Below are positions 12,598 to 20,787 of a DNA stretch of 64,000 nt, piece after piece (within the stretch, counting starts at the first letter, position 1; every line of letters starts with the position of its first letter). A program made the translations under genes and the position numbers. Location of the stretch: the NCBI GenBank assembly GCA_040398465.1, contig JBBAUA010000001.1, positions 124,001-188,000 of the forward strand. Direction: 5' to 3'. Origin of the DNA: UBA7672 sp040398465 (GTDB taxonomy: Bacteria > Pseudomonadota > Alphaproteobacteria > Caulobacterales > Hyphomonadaceae). The notes beneath the pieces were generated by a model. The model was not told where the DNA came from. It worked only from the letters and a program-made list of their open reading frames with translations, and searched no databases.

Positions 12598-12612
12598 GCG
12601 CGCAGACTGCGC

Positions 12613-13284
12613 TTAGGTGTTCTTCAGCAGCCACGCGTGCGTGACATCGAGAATCTCGTCGAGAACTTCCGTATCCTTCCGACCTGTTTTTGTGGGGACG
12701 TGGAAGGAATGGTCTGCATGTTCGACGAGGTGGAGTTTCGCGCGCTTGCCGAGGCCGGCAACAACGGGTTTCAGAAGGTGCGTCCCGGCCAGCGTGTCCG
12801 CCGTGCCTTGCAGGAACAGCATCGGCAATTTCACTTTCGACAAGTGCTCCGCGCGTTCTGTCCCCGGTTTGCCGGAAGGATGAAGCGGCCATGCGAAGAA
12901 GACGAGCCCGCGTACATCGGGCAACGGCTCATCAGCCTGACCCTGTGACGTCATGCGTCCGCCGAATGAGCGGCCGCCAGCGAAGAGCGGCAAACCGCCT
13001 GCGAGCTTGCCGGCCTTGGCGATCGCTGCACGGATCGCGGCGTGGGCGACGGTCGGACTGTCCGGGCGCTTCGAGCCTTTCTCCATGTAGGGAAAGTTGA
13101 AGCGCAACACAGCGATGCCGCGTGTGGCGAGGCCTTCGGCCGTGGCAGCCATGTGCTTGTGCGTCATCCCTGCGCCGGCGCCGTGCGCGAGAACCAGAAG
13201 AGCCTTTGCATCATGCGGCTTGTCGAGGAGGGCGGAGACCTCGGTCGCGGCGTCGATGCGCATGGAGATGGGTATTGCGGGCAT
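12613..13284 (-). CDS. Alpha/beta hydrolase of the KANL3/Tex30-like type
   Basis: 223 residues without a signal peptide. LLVLAHGAGAGMTHKHM forms the oxyanion region and GGRSFGGRM holds the nucleophile Ser in a G-x-S-x-G elbow. LFLQGTADTLA probably supplies the catalytic Asp and VEHADHSFHV the His, so the triad is complete. The family is usually annotated as a predicted hydrolase or dienelactone hydrolase-like protein, and the substrate is unknown. It lies 16 bases downstream of recG on the same strand and may share its transcript. Confidence 0.8.
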   Translation of the reverse strand: MPAIPISMRIDAATEVSALLDKPHDAKALLVLAHGAGAGMTHKHMAATAEGLATRGIAVLRFNFPYMEKGSKRPDSPTVAHAAIRAAIAKAGKLAGGLPLFAGGRSFGGRMTSQGQADEPLPDVRGLVFFAWPLHPSGKPGTERAEHLSKVKLPMLFLQGTADTLAGTHLLKPVVAGLGKRAKLHLVEHADHSFHVPTKTGRKDTEVLDEILDVTHAWLLKNT

Positions 13285-13300
13285 GCGTTAAAGGCTCCGG

Positions 13301-15376
13301 TCAGTCGCTCTCGGCCATCATGTCTGCGATGCGCGGTGCGAAGAGATCGCGGGCGCGACGGACGGCGACGCCTCGAGGACCAACCAGTGTGGGGTCTGCC
13401 ACCAGGACTGACTTGGCGTCGGTGCGTGCGGTCTCGATCAGGTTGGCGTCGCGGGCGAGTTCGAGAACGCGGAAGGCCGGGAGGCCGGACTGGCGGAGGC
13501 CGAGCAGGTCGCCGGGGCCGCGGAGCCGGAAGTCGGCTTCGGCGATCTCGAAGCCGTCGGTGGTCTTGCGAAGCGTATCGAGGCGTTCCTTGCCGCTCTC
13601 CGTAAGTGGGGACTGGTAGAGCAGGAGGCAACTGGACGCTTTCTCGCCGCGACCAACGCGGCCCCGCAACTGGTGGAGTTGGGCGAGGCCGAACTTCTCG
13701 GCGTGTTCGATCACCATGATGGTCGCTTCGGGAACGTCGACGCCGACCTCGATGACAGTGGTGGCGACGAGGATGGGCGCTTCGCCGGTGCGGAGCTTCT
13801 CAAGCGCTGCGTCACGATCCTGCGCCGGCATGCGGCCGTGGACGAGTTCGACGGGGGCGTTGACGTAGCCGGCGAGAACATCGCGACGCTGGATGGCCGA
13901 GGCATCGCCGGCGTCTTCGCTATCGACGGCGGGACAAATCCAGAAGGCGCGTTCACCGCGATCGACGGCGCGGGAGACGGCCTGGATGACGTCGTCGATG
14001 CGTGTGTCGGGAACGGCGGCCGTTACGACTTCCTGCCGATTGGCGGGCTTCTCGCCGATGACGGAGATGTCGAGGTCGCCGTGGACGGCCAGCGCCATGG
14101 TGCGCGGGATCGGGGTTGCGCTCATCACCAGCATGTGTGGCGATGCGCCTTTGGCTGTAAGTTTGAGACGGTCGGCGACGCCAAAGCGATGCTGCTCGTC
14201 TATGACGACGAGTGAGAGTTCGGGCAGGTCGACGTCCGACTGGTAGAGCGCCTGCGTGCCGGAGAGGACCTGGATCTTTCCGGCGCGGACATCGTTGAGG
14301 ATGGCTTCGCGGGCTGCGCCCTTGTCTCGGCCGGTGAGGGCGGCGACGCGGATGCCGACAGGGGCGAGGAAGCGGCCGATGGCTTCGGCTTGCTGGCGCG
14401 CGAGGATTTCGGTTGGCGACATGAAGGCCGTGATGCCGCCGTCGGCGGAGACCTGCGCTGCGGCGAGGGCGGCGACGAGCGTCTTGCCGGAGCCGACATC
14501 GCCCTGGATCATGCGGCGCATCGGAATGGGGCGGCCCATGTCGGTGGCGACGTCCTTGTAGGCATCCATCTGGGCGCGGGTCGGCTTGAAGGGAAGGGCG
14601 TCGACGATCTGTTTCTCGACGCCGACAGCGCGAGGGATCGGACGCGAATGGCGGCGTTCACGGGCGAGGCGGGCCTGGCCCATCGCCATTTCGCGCGCGA
14701 GGGCTTCGTCATAGGCGAGGCGCTGACGCGCGGTTTCGAAACCGTCGGGGTCGTAGACCTTCGGCTGGTGAAGGCGAAGAAGCGCCTGCTTGAAGCTGGG
14801 CCAGTTGTTGCGCTTCATCAGGTGCGGATCGATCCACTCGTCGAGATCGGGGGTGCCGTCGAGCGCGGCCGACATGAATTTCCGGATCTGCCTTGGCGTG
14901 ATGTTCGCCGTCATTGGGTAGACGGGTTCGACTTCGGGGAGTTCGTCGTCCTTGTCGGGGCTGAGGACGTGGTCGGGGTGGACGATCTGGCGGCCGCCCT
15001 GGAAGTCGCCGATCTTGCCGGAGGCGATGACGGTCTTGCCGATCTCGAAGGTCTTTTCGAGCCATTGCCGGTTGGCGTGGAAGTAGGCGAGCGTGATGAA
15101 GCCGGTATCGTCGCGCAGGCGGATACGGGCCGGGAATTTCATGCGGGCGTGATCGATCTTGTCGACCGTGCCTGTGATGGTGGCGATTTCGCCTACCTGG
15201 ACTTCGTCGATGGTGGCGCGGTTGCGGCGATCGATCCAGCTGGTGGGAAGGTGGAAGATCAGGTCGAGCCAGGTCTCGCCGCCGACCAGGCGCGCGAGGG
15301 CTGGACGCAGTTTCGGGCCGACGCCGGGGAGGCTCGACAGGTCATTGTAGAAGGGGAAGAGGATCGGGTCGCGCAT
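13301..15376 (-). CDS. recG: ATP-dependent DNA helicase RecG
   Basis: 691 residues from the ATG that begins MRDPILFPFYNDL; an upstream in-frame ATG would add 17 low-complexity residues. The order is an N-terminal wedge domain (LSSLPGVGPKL, then an OB fold near GEIATITGTVDKIDHARMKF), followed by the helicase core: Walker A GDVGSGKT, the DEQH box, the SATPIPRT motif and the VIEVGVDVPEAT plus QLRGRVGRG motifs. RecG remodels stalled replication forks and branched recombination intermediates. It is followed by a hydrolase gene 16 bases away. Confidence 0.97.
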   Translation of the reverse strand: MRDPILFPFYNDLSSLPGVGPKLRPALARLVGGETWLDLIFHLPTSWIDRRNRATIDEVQVGEIATITGTVDKIDHARMKFPARIRLRDDTGFITLAYFHANRQWLEKTFEIGKTVIASGKIGDFQGGRQIVHPDHVLSPDKDDELPEVEPVYPMTANITPRQIRKFMSAALDGTPDLDEWIDPHLMKRNNWPSFKQALLRLHQPKVYDPDGFETARQRLAYDEALAREMAMGQARLARERRHSRPIPRAVGVEKQIVDALPFKPTRAQMDAYKDVATDMGRPIPMRRMIQGDVGSGKTLVAALAAAQVSADGGITAFMSPTEILARQQAEAIGRFLAPVGIRVAALTGRDKGAAREAILNDVRAGKIQVLSGTQALYQSDVDLPELSLVVIDEQHRFGVADRLKLTAKGASPHMLVMSATPIPRTMALAVHGDLDISVIGEKPANRQEVVTAAVPDTRIDDVIQAVSRAVDRGERAFWICPAVDSEDAGDASAIQRRDVLAGYVNAPVELVHGRMPAQDRDAALEKLRTGEAPILVATTVIEVGVDVPEATIMVIEHAEKFGLAQLHQLRGRVGRGEKASSCLLLYQSPLTESGKERLDTLRKTTDGFEIAEADFRLRGPGDLLGLRQSGLPAFRVLELARDANLIETARTDAKSVLVADPTLVGPRGVAVRRARDLFAPRIADMMAESD

Positions 15377-15478
15377 ACTCGCTGATGCTAGCGGGTTTGG
15401 CGCGCAAGGGGGAGGGCGCGACGGCACGATCCCTGCCGCGGGGCGGCGGGGTCGGGTGTGGTTGGGGCCGGAGATTGG

Positions 15479-15925
15479 TCAGGCTGAAGTTCGTCGCGCA
15501 AATCCATCCGCCGTGTCTCCGGCCTTCGCCGGGGACGCGGGCTTTGTCCGCTTCCATTGCAGATGGTGCTCCAGCAACTGGGTCATTCCCGGCCTGGGCC
15601 GGGAATCCCGATTGTCTGTTTCGTGGGGATCGACTGCGAGTCCCCGCAGCCTGCCTGCAGGGATTCTCGGGTCGCGCTCCGCTTGCCCGAGACTGACCCC
15701 GTGAGTGGTGTTGGATTCCTCAGTTTGTTTGCCGGACTTCGCCTGGGGCAGGGCGGAGGCTTTGGACTGCATGTGCCAATCACGCGGTTCAATCCTCAGC
15801 CACATCTGGAGCGTTGTCGTGGCGCCTTGCACGAGGCTCACGAAAAGCATCAGCACCGCATCGATCCAGCGATCGAGAGGCGGCGGGGTCACTACTCCGT
15901 AGGATGCGGTTCGTGCTCGTGTCAT
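15479..15925 (-). CDS. Small hypothetical protein, C-terminal half made of repeat sequence
   Basis: 148 residues from the ATG at 15925. The N-terminal ~70 residues look protein-like, with an amphipathic segment (WIDAVLMLFVSLVQG) and WLRIEPRDWHM. The remaining part coincides with the palindromic repeat-like DNA at 15500-15705, and its composition (Pro, Arg, Gly) suggests that the element has extended or interrupted the original gene. On the minus strand a perfect TATAAT (15938 to 15933) ends seven bases before this ATG, so the transcript may be leaderless. I do not recognise a function. Confidence 0.45.
   Translation of the reverse strand: MTRARTASYGVVTPPPLDRWIDAVLMLFVSLVQGATTTLQMWLRIEPRDWHMQSKASALPQAKSGKQTEESNTTHGVSLGQAERDPRIPAGRLRGLAVDPHETDNRDSRPRPGMTQLLEHHLQWKRTKPASPAKAGDTADGFARRTSA
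15500..15705. repeat. Palindromic intergenic element (REP-like), possibly dispersed
   Basis: Several short GC-rich palindromes are packed together: TCTCCGGCCTTCGCCGGGGAC near 15518-15538, TCCCGGCCTGGGCCGGGAA near 15588-15606, and others on either side of GGGGATCGACTGCGAGTCCCC near 15626-15646. A related CCCGGCGAACGCCGGG palindrome is at 6858-6873. The style matches repetitive palindromic units seen between genes of GC-rich alphaproteobacteria. Copy number elsewhere in the genome cannot be seen from this window. Confidence 0.5.
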
Positions 15926-16192
15926 GCGGGGCATTATAAGTCAGCAACTTCCCCCGCGGATTTGGCGCCACTGTTTCCGCCAAAGTTTTCGGGGAAGTCG
16001 CTGAAATCGCGGCCGAAGTTTTTTGAGTTTCCCCCAAACGCGAACAACGGTTTTCCCCCAAAAGCGGCGCCAGTCCGAGGCCGCCGGGTCGGGCGGTCCC
16101 GGAGGGGTTAACTTTGCTGCGGGATGGCCAGAACAGCACTGTCGCGTGCACGGATTGACCTTGAGGGGGGACCCGCGTAGAAGCTCGGCCCC
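15926..16192. other. Intergenic stretch with repeated C- and A/T-runs, no credible gene
   Basis: Between the small minus-strand gene and the asd leader there is a stretch with recurrent motifs of the form TTTCCCCC or TTTTCCCCCAAAA (near 15949-15956, 16027-16037 and 16050-16064). Short open frames exist on both strands but have skewed, repetitive composition and no recognisable domain. The minus-strand TATAAT at 15933-15938 is inside it. Confidence 0.4.
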
Positions 16193-16273
16193 ATGCAACG
16201 TTCGTTTTTCAAGCGCTATTGGAAGACCATTACCCCGACGGGGCTGATGGCGCGCTTGGCTGTTACGAACTAG
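16193..16273 (+). CDS. Candidate 26-residue leader peptide upstream of asd
   Basis: The ATG opens a short frame encoding MQRSFFKRYWKTITPTGLMA and ending TN at a TAG at 16271-16273, 82 bases before asd. It contains Thr, Ile, Leu, Met and Lys codons, which would fit sensing of aspartate-family end products, but no long run of one control codon. The following bases can form alternative hairpins (see the attenuator-like feature). No strong ribosome-binding site is seen before the ATG. This is a hypothesis only. Confidence 0.35.
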   Translation: MQRSFFKRYWKTITPTGLMARLAVTN

Positions 16274-16327
16274 CCAGAAGCCCGCCGACCAGCCCCGCCG
16301 GACAACGGATGGGGCAGAGTTCGCCCC
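16239..16327 (+). promoter_or_regulatory. Possible mutually exclusive hairpins upstream of asd
   Basis: CGGGGCTG (16239-16246, inside the short leader frame) is perfectly complementary to CAGCCCCG (16290-16297). The GCCCC of that segment can instead pair with GGGGC at 16311-16315, which can in turn pair with GCCCC at 16323-16327. The 1:2, 2:3, 3:4 layout resembles an attenuator. No T-run follows, so any control would be on translation of asd rather than by intrinsic termination. Confidence 0.3.
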
Positions 16328-16355
16328 GTCTCCCGGCTCAAGAGGAGACTACCCC

Positions 16356-17405
16356 GTGACCCAGGCCAGCCAGACCGCAGAGCATAGCTCCAGCGCGGAC
16401 GTTGGTGCGAAGACCGTCGCCGTGGTCGGCGCAACCGGCGCGGTTGGCGCCGAGATGCTGCGCTGCCTCGAGGAGTCGACGTTTCCGACCGGCACGCTGA
16501 AGGCGTTCGCGTCGGAGCGCTCGGCCGGCAAGCGGTTCAAGTTTCGTGGGCGCGAAGTCGAGATGCAGGTGCTGACGGAGGACGCCTTCGCGGGATGCGA
16601 TGTCGTCCTGTTCGCGTCCGAAAGCGACATCTCGAAACAGTATGTGCCGATCGCCACGCAGGCGGGGGCGTACGCCATCGACAATTCGTCGGCGTTCCGG
16701 ATGGATGCGTCCGTGCCGCTGGTGGTGCCGGAAGTGAATGGCGAGCTGATTTCGCCGGCGCAGAAGGTCTATGCCAACCCGAACTGCGTTGCGGCGATCA
16801 TGGTGATGGCGCTGTGGCCGCTGCACCAGGCGGGCAAGCTGAAGCGCGTGATTGCGTCGACTTACCAGTCGGCGTCGGGCGCGGGGCGGCCGGCGATGGA
16901 CGAGCTGGAGGAATCCACGCGTGCGTATCTGAAAGGCGAGACGTATCAGCCGCGCGTGCTGCCGCATCCGTATGCGTTCAACCTGTTCAGCCACAACACC
17001 GCCATCGGGGCGGACGGGTACAACGGCGAAGAGCAGAAGGTTGTCGCCGAGCTGCGCAAGATCATGGGGTTGCCAGAGCTGCGCGTGGGGGTGACCTGCG
17101 TGCGGGTGCCGGTGCTGCGGGCGCATTCGATGGCGATCACGGCGGAGTTCGACTCGAAGGTGTCGGTGGATGCGGCCCGGGCGCTGCTGGCCAAGGCGCC
17201 GGGCGTGAAGGTTGTCGACGATCGCGAGAGGAACCACTTCCCGATGCCGATCGAGAGCGGCGGTCAGAATGATGTGCTGGTGGGCCGTATCCGGGAAGAT
17301 ATCTCGGACCCAACTGGGCATTCTCTGGCGCTCTTCATTTCGGGCGATCAGCTGCTGAAGGGCGCGGCCCTGAACGCGGTGCAGATCGCGGAACGTCTTG
17401 CTTAG
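16356..17405 (+). CDS. asd: Aspartate-semialdehyde dehydrogenase
   Basis: 349 residues from a GTG preceded by AAGAGGAG at 16340-16347. The NADP-binding loop is VVGATGAVGAEML, the catalytic Cys144 lies in ANPNCVAAI (the usual Ser/Thr after the Cys is Val), and the substrate-binding part includes STYQSASGAG, RVPVLRAHS and the glycine-rich GGQNDVLVGRIR. It reduces aspartyl phosphate to aspartate semialdehyde, the branch point to Lys/diaminopimelate, Thr and Met. The N terminus has about 18 extra residues before the Rossmann start. DAHP synthase follows closely on the same strand. Confidence 0.96.
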   Translation: MTQASQTAEHSSSADVGAKTVAVVGATGAVGAEMLRCLEESTFPTGTLKAFASERSAGKRFKFRGREVEMQVLTEDAFAGCDVVLFASESDISKQYVPIATQAGAYAIDNSSAFRMDASVPLVVPEVNGELISPAQKVYANPNCVAAIMVMALWPLHQAGKLKRVIASTYQSASGAGRPAMDELEESTRAYLKGETYQPRVLPHPYAFNLFSHNTAIGADGYNGEEQKVVAELRKIMGLPELRVGVTCVRVPVLRAHSMAITAEFDSKVSVDAARALLAKAPGVKVVDDRERNHFPMPIESGGQNDVLVGRIREDISDPTGHSLALFISGDQLLKGAALNAVQIAERLA

Positions 17406-17503
17406 ACTTAGTCGTGTAGAGTGTTGTGATGCGTAACGACCGGATTGATGCGGGCTTCGGCGATGTTCAGACTCGCGCGGGTTCGATTGGAGCAGGCGGC
17501 GAC

Positions 17504-18886
17504 ATGAGCCCTTCGGATGGATCGCGTGTTGGGCATTCCGGCTGGTCGCCTGACAGCTGGCGGCGGAAGCCGGCCATGCACATTCCGGCGGATTATCCGG
17601 ACATGGACAAGCTGGCGGCTGTCGAGAAGCAGCTGACCAGCTATCCGCCGCTGGTGTTCGCGGGCGAGGCGCGCACGCTGACGGCGCGGCTGGGTGATGT
17701 GGCGGAGGGCAAGGCTTTCCTGCTGCAGGGCGGCGACTGCGCCGAGAGCTTCAAGGAATTCCATCCGAACAATATCCGCGACACGTTCCGCCTCATCCTG
17801 CAGATGGCCGTGGTGCTGACCTTCGCGGGCAAGAAGTCGGTGGTGAAGGTAGGGCGGATTGCAGGGCAGTTTGCCAAGCCGCGCTCGGCGCCGACGGAGA
17901 CGATCGATGGCGTGACGCTGCCGAGCTATCGCGGCGACAACATCAACGGGATGGAGTTCACGGCCGAGGCGCGGACGCCTGATCCGCAGCGGCTGCTGCA
18001 GGCTTACCTGCAATCGGCGGCGACGCTGAACCTGCTGCGGGCGTTCGCGCAGGGCGGCTATGCCAGCCTGGACAACATCCATCGCTGGATGCTGGGGTTT
18101 GTGGAAGCCTCGCCGACCGCTGACCGGTATCGCGCGATGGCGGCGCGGATCACGGACGCGATGGAGTTCATGGAATCGTGCGGCATCACGCCGGAGACGA
18201 CGCCGGCGCTGTCGCAGACGGATTTCTACACGAGCCATGAGGCGCTGCTGCTCGGCTATGAGCAGGCGATGACGCGCGAGGATTCGACGCGTCCGGGCGA
18301 GTTCTACGACACCTCGGCGCACATGATCTGGATCGGCGACCGCACGCGGCAGCCCGACGGCGCGCATGTCGAGTTCTGCCGCGGGGTTCGCAATCCGATC
18401 GGCCTGAAGTGCGGGCCGAGCCTGGCGCCGGATGAGCTGCTACGCCTGATCGACATTCTGAACCCGGACAACATTCCAGGGCGGCTGACGCTCATCGCGC
18501 GGTTTGGTTCCGACAAGGTGGCCGAGGGGCTGCCGAAGCTGGTGCGGGCGGTGCAGGGCGGCGGGCGCAAGGTGGTGTGGTCGTCGGACCCGATGCACGG
18601 CAACATGGAAAAGACCGCGAGCGGCTACAAGACGCGGCCGTTCGAGCGCATCCTGAAGGAAGTGAATGACTTCATCGACGTGGTCGAGAGCGAAGGCGCG
18701 CATGCGGGCGGCATCCATCTCGAGATGACCGGGCAGGACGTGACCGAATGCACCGGCGGCGGCCGCGAGATCACGGCGATGGAGCTGCAGGACCGCTATC
18801 ACACGCATTGCGATCCGCGGTTGAACAACGAGCAGGCGCTGGAGCTGTCGTTCCAGCTGGCCGAAAAGCTGGCGGCGAAACGGTAG
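17504..18886 (+). CDS. 3-deoxy-7-phosphoheptulonate synthase, class II (plant-type)
   Basis: 460 residues from the ATG at 17504, which has a GGAG eleven bases upstream. In-frame starts at 17426 and 17429 would add about 25 unconserved residues. Typical class II features are WRRKPAMHIPADYPD, LLQGGDCAESF with the metal-binding Cys, VGRIAGQFAKPRS, the WSSDPMHGN segment and GIHLEMTGQDVTECTGG. It condenses phosphoenolpyruvate with erythrose 4-phosphate to open the shikimate pathway in the cytoplasm. Alphaproteobacteria commonly carry this class instead of AroFGH. Confidence 0.95.
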   Translation: MSPSDGSRVGHSGWSPDSWRRKPAMHIPADYPDMDKLAAVEKQLTSYPPLVFAGEARTLTARLGDVAEGKAFLLQGGDCAESFKEFHPNNIRDTFRLILQMAVVLTFAGKKSVVKVGRIAGQFAKPRSAPTETIDGVTLPSYRGDNINGMEFTAEARTPDPQRLLQAYLQSAATLNLLRAFAQGGYASLDNIHRWMLGFVEASPTADRYRAMAARITDAMEFMESCGITPETTPALSQTDFYTSHEALLLGYEQAMTREDSTRPGEFYDTSAHMIWIGDRTRQPDGAHVEFCRGVRNPIGLKCGPSLAPDELLRLIDILNPDNIPGRLTLIARFGSDKVAEGLPKLVRAVQGGGRKVVWSSDPMHGNMEKTASGYKTRPFERILKEVNDFIDVVESEGAHAGGIHLEMTGQDVTECTGGGREITAMELQDRYHTHCDPRLNNEQALELSFQLAEKLAAKR

Positions 18887-18958
18887 GGGCGCCTGGCCGT
18901 CCACGCTGTTCGCGATGATCGTCAGGCCGAGCGGTCGCCCTTTGTGAAAGGCCAGCCT

Positions 18959-19321
18959 ATGCGTTGGGTCATTGGACCGCTGTTACTGGCATTCGCCGCT
19001 TGCGAAGAGCCGCCGCCACCGCCGACGCTGGTGGAAGTGCCCGCGCAGTATCTCGGCGGCTGGGACGAGAACGTCGGCGCCTGTGGTCAGGGCGGACCCA
19101 ATGCGGTGAAGGTGACGCCGACTGAAGTTGTGATGGAGGATACGAAGGTTGCGGTGAGCGGCGTTGCGCCGGATGGCGAGACGGCTGCGCGCGTGCTGGG
19201 GCGTTTCACCGGGCCGGGTCAGGAGTGGGACGGGTCGATTCGGCTTGAGGTGTCTGCTGACGGGCGGGAGCTGAACGTCGTCAACGGCGCGATGATCGTG
19301 CCGCGGGTGAAGTGTCCGTAA
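18959..19321 (+). CDS. Small lipoprotein-like exported protein, unknown function
   Basis: 120 residues from the ATG at 18959. The N terminus MRWVIGPLLLAFAACEE resembles a lipoprotein signal with AAC at the cleavage point, followed by a Pro run. The mature part is short and predicted beta-rich (WDENVGACGQGG, VLGRFTGPG, LEVSADGRELNV), with a second Cys pair that could form a disulfide. I do not recognise a family. It is the first of three small exported proteins in a row. Confidence 0.6.
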   Translation: MRWVIGPLLLAFAACEEPPPPPTLVEVPAQYLGGWDENVGACGQGGPNAVKVTPTEVVMEDTKVAVSGVAPDGETAARVLGRFTGPGQEWDGSIRLEVSADGRELNVVNGAMIVPRVKCP

Positions 19322-19403
19322 GGCGCTGGTTGGTGCGGTGGACTTGAGGTCCCGCGGGGCGTATGGCGGTCAACGGTCAGGATGGCCTGCAGGAGCGGCG
19401 CGC

Positions 19404-19871
19404 ATGGTTCGGATTGCACTCGGGGCGATGGCTTTTGCCGTGGCGGCGGCGTGTGCTTCGGCGCCTGAGGCGATGACGCCGCAGCAGATGATGACCGGCA
19501 AGTGGAGTTGCGCGACCGAATCCGAAGGCGTCGTGATCAGCGGCGTGTTCGATTACCAGGCCAATGGTCTCGCTACGAGCACGTCCAATATCGATGTTGA
19601 CGCTGGCGCAGTGAAGATCGCTCTTACGGCCAACGCGGATTCAACCTGGGGTTTCGACGCGGATGGCAAGATGACGGAGACCGTCACAGCGATGAAGCTG
19701 ACCTCCGCCAAGATGGCCGGACAGGAGATGGACAAGGACATGGTGGAGTCGCTGGTGCAGCCGATGATCGACCAGGTTGTCGGCGAATCTTCGACCAGCA
19801 CGGTGGCGTTTGGCGAGAATTCGTTCACGTCGACGACGGAGGATGGCATCGTCTCCACCTGCAAGCGCTAG
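19404..19871 (+). CDS. Small exported lipoprotein, tandem paralogue A
   Basis: 155 residues from the ATG at 19404, which follows AGGAG at 19391-19395. AFAVAAACAS is a probable lipobox. The mature part has GKWSCATESEGVVISG, a central region rich in Ala, Asp and Thr, and a C-terminal Cys (VSTCKR) that may pair with the first. It shares the layout of the next gene (a G-x-W-x-C start, a central MTxT segment, a long acidic helix, a final D/T-C-x-R), which suggests tandem duplication. Function unknown. Confidence 0.65.
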   Translation: MVRIALGAMAFAVAAACASAPEAMTPQQMMTGKWSCATESEGVVISGVFDYQANGLATSTSNIDVDAGAVKIALTANADSTWGFDADGKMTETVTAMKLTSAKMAGQEMDKDMVESLVQPMIDQVVGESSTSTVAFGENSFTSTTEDGIVSTCKR

Positions 19872-19895
19872 GGACGATTTCAACGGGGACCCAAA

Positions 19896-20348
19896 ATGCT
19901 GAACCTGATCACAACTGCTGCACTATCGTGCATGCTCGCCGGGACGGCGTTTGCTCAGACGCCGTCGCCAGCCGGAAAGCTCACCGGCGGAACCTGGGTG
20001 TGCAGCGCTGTAAATGATGGGCTGAACGTCATCTCCAAGCAGAGCTACGCGGCCGACGGAACCAGCACGATCATGTTGATGGTGTTCGGCGAGGCGGACG
20101 GTACGAGCGTCAAGATTGTCGCGGAAGGCGTCGGCACGTGGAACCTCGTCGGCGACCGTCTCGATGAGGTGCTGTCGCGGATGACCGCGACCTATGCCGA
20201 TATTGGCGGCGACGAGGCATTGGATATCGCGCAGGAGATGCTCGACGGTTCGATGGTAAACGTCACGCTGACCAACACCGCCACTTTCGCTGGACCCACG
20301 CTGCAACTTGTCGATGTTGACGACGTCGTGACGGACTGCGCGCGATAG
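19896..20348 (+). CDS. Small periplasmic protein, tandem paralogue B
   Basis: 150 residues with a cleavable signal peptide (about 1-20, GTAFA/QT). The mature part, GGTWVCSAVNDGLNVISKQSYAADG, followed by a helix around MLDGSMVNVTLTN and the end VTDCAR, parallels the previous protein over its whole length. It lies 24 bases after that gene and 32 before the DUF2185 gene. Function unknown; two Cys at equivalent ends may form one disulfide. Confidence 0.65.
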   Translation: MLNLITTAALSCMLAGTAFAQTPSPAGKLTGGTWVCSAVNDGLNVISKQSYAADGTSTIMLMVFGEADGTSVKIVAEGVGTWNLVGDRLDEVLSRMTATYADIGGDEALDIAQEMLDGSMVNVTLTNTATFAGPTLQLVDVDDVVTDCAR

Positions 20349-20380
20349 GGCTTTTGCGCAAGCCGCGCGTGGATGAGCTG

Positions 20381-20731
20381 ATGGCCAAGAAGTTCAAGTT
20401 GAAGGCCGAGGAGATTAAGCCGCTCGCCACAGGGCGCGGGGCGTGCATCGCTACGGACATGATCACGCGGCAGGGCAAGCGCGTGGGCTTCATGTATCGC
20501 GAGAAGCCGGAGACGCCGCAGGATAGCGGCTGGCGCTTCATGTCGGGCCTGGAAGACCAGGACTACATGGACGAGGCGGAATACCACGGCATCTATGACG
20601 TGAACACGATCGCCAACTATGACCCAACGATAATCCCCCTGCTGGACGAGGCCGAAGGCGCAGCGTTCGAGCGTATTCCGGGCGCGGCGCGATTCCGGCC
20701 TGTTGACGACTGGGCGCCGTCGGAGGATTAA
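20381..20731 (+). CDS. DUF2185 (Imm33-like) domain protein
   Basis: 116 residues from the ATG at 20381; a TTG at 20354 would add nine. RGACIATDMITRQGKRVGFMYRE, then SGWRFMSGLEDQDYMD and YDVNTIANYDPTIIPLL are characteristic of DUF2185, a family also listed as immunity protein Imm33 where it accompanies toxins. No toxin gene is adjacent, so a stand-alone housekeeping or orphan role is equally possible. Cytoplasmic, with no signal or membrane segment. Confidence 0.75.
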   Translation: MAKKFKLKAEEIKPLATGRGACIATDMITRQGKRVGFMYREKPETPQDSGWRFMSGLEDQDYMDEAEYHGIYDVNTIANYDPTIIPLLDEAEGAAFERIPGAARFRPVDDWAPSED

Positions 20732-20787
20732 GCGCTCCCCGGAAACGCGAACCAGACGCGCACGGAAGATGCGCGATGGAGAACCCC

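Noticed and set aside
14390..15385. Plus-strand open frame of 331 codons opposite recG
   Set aside because: Antisense to the strongly supported recG; Asp/Gly/Val-rich shadow.
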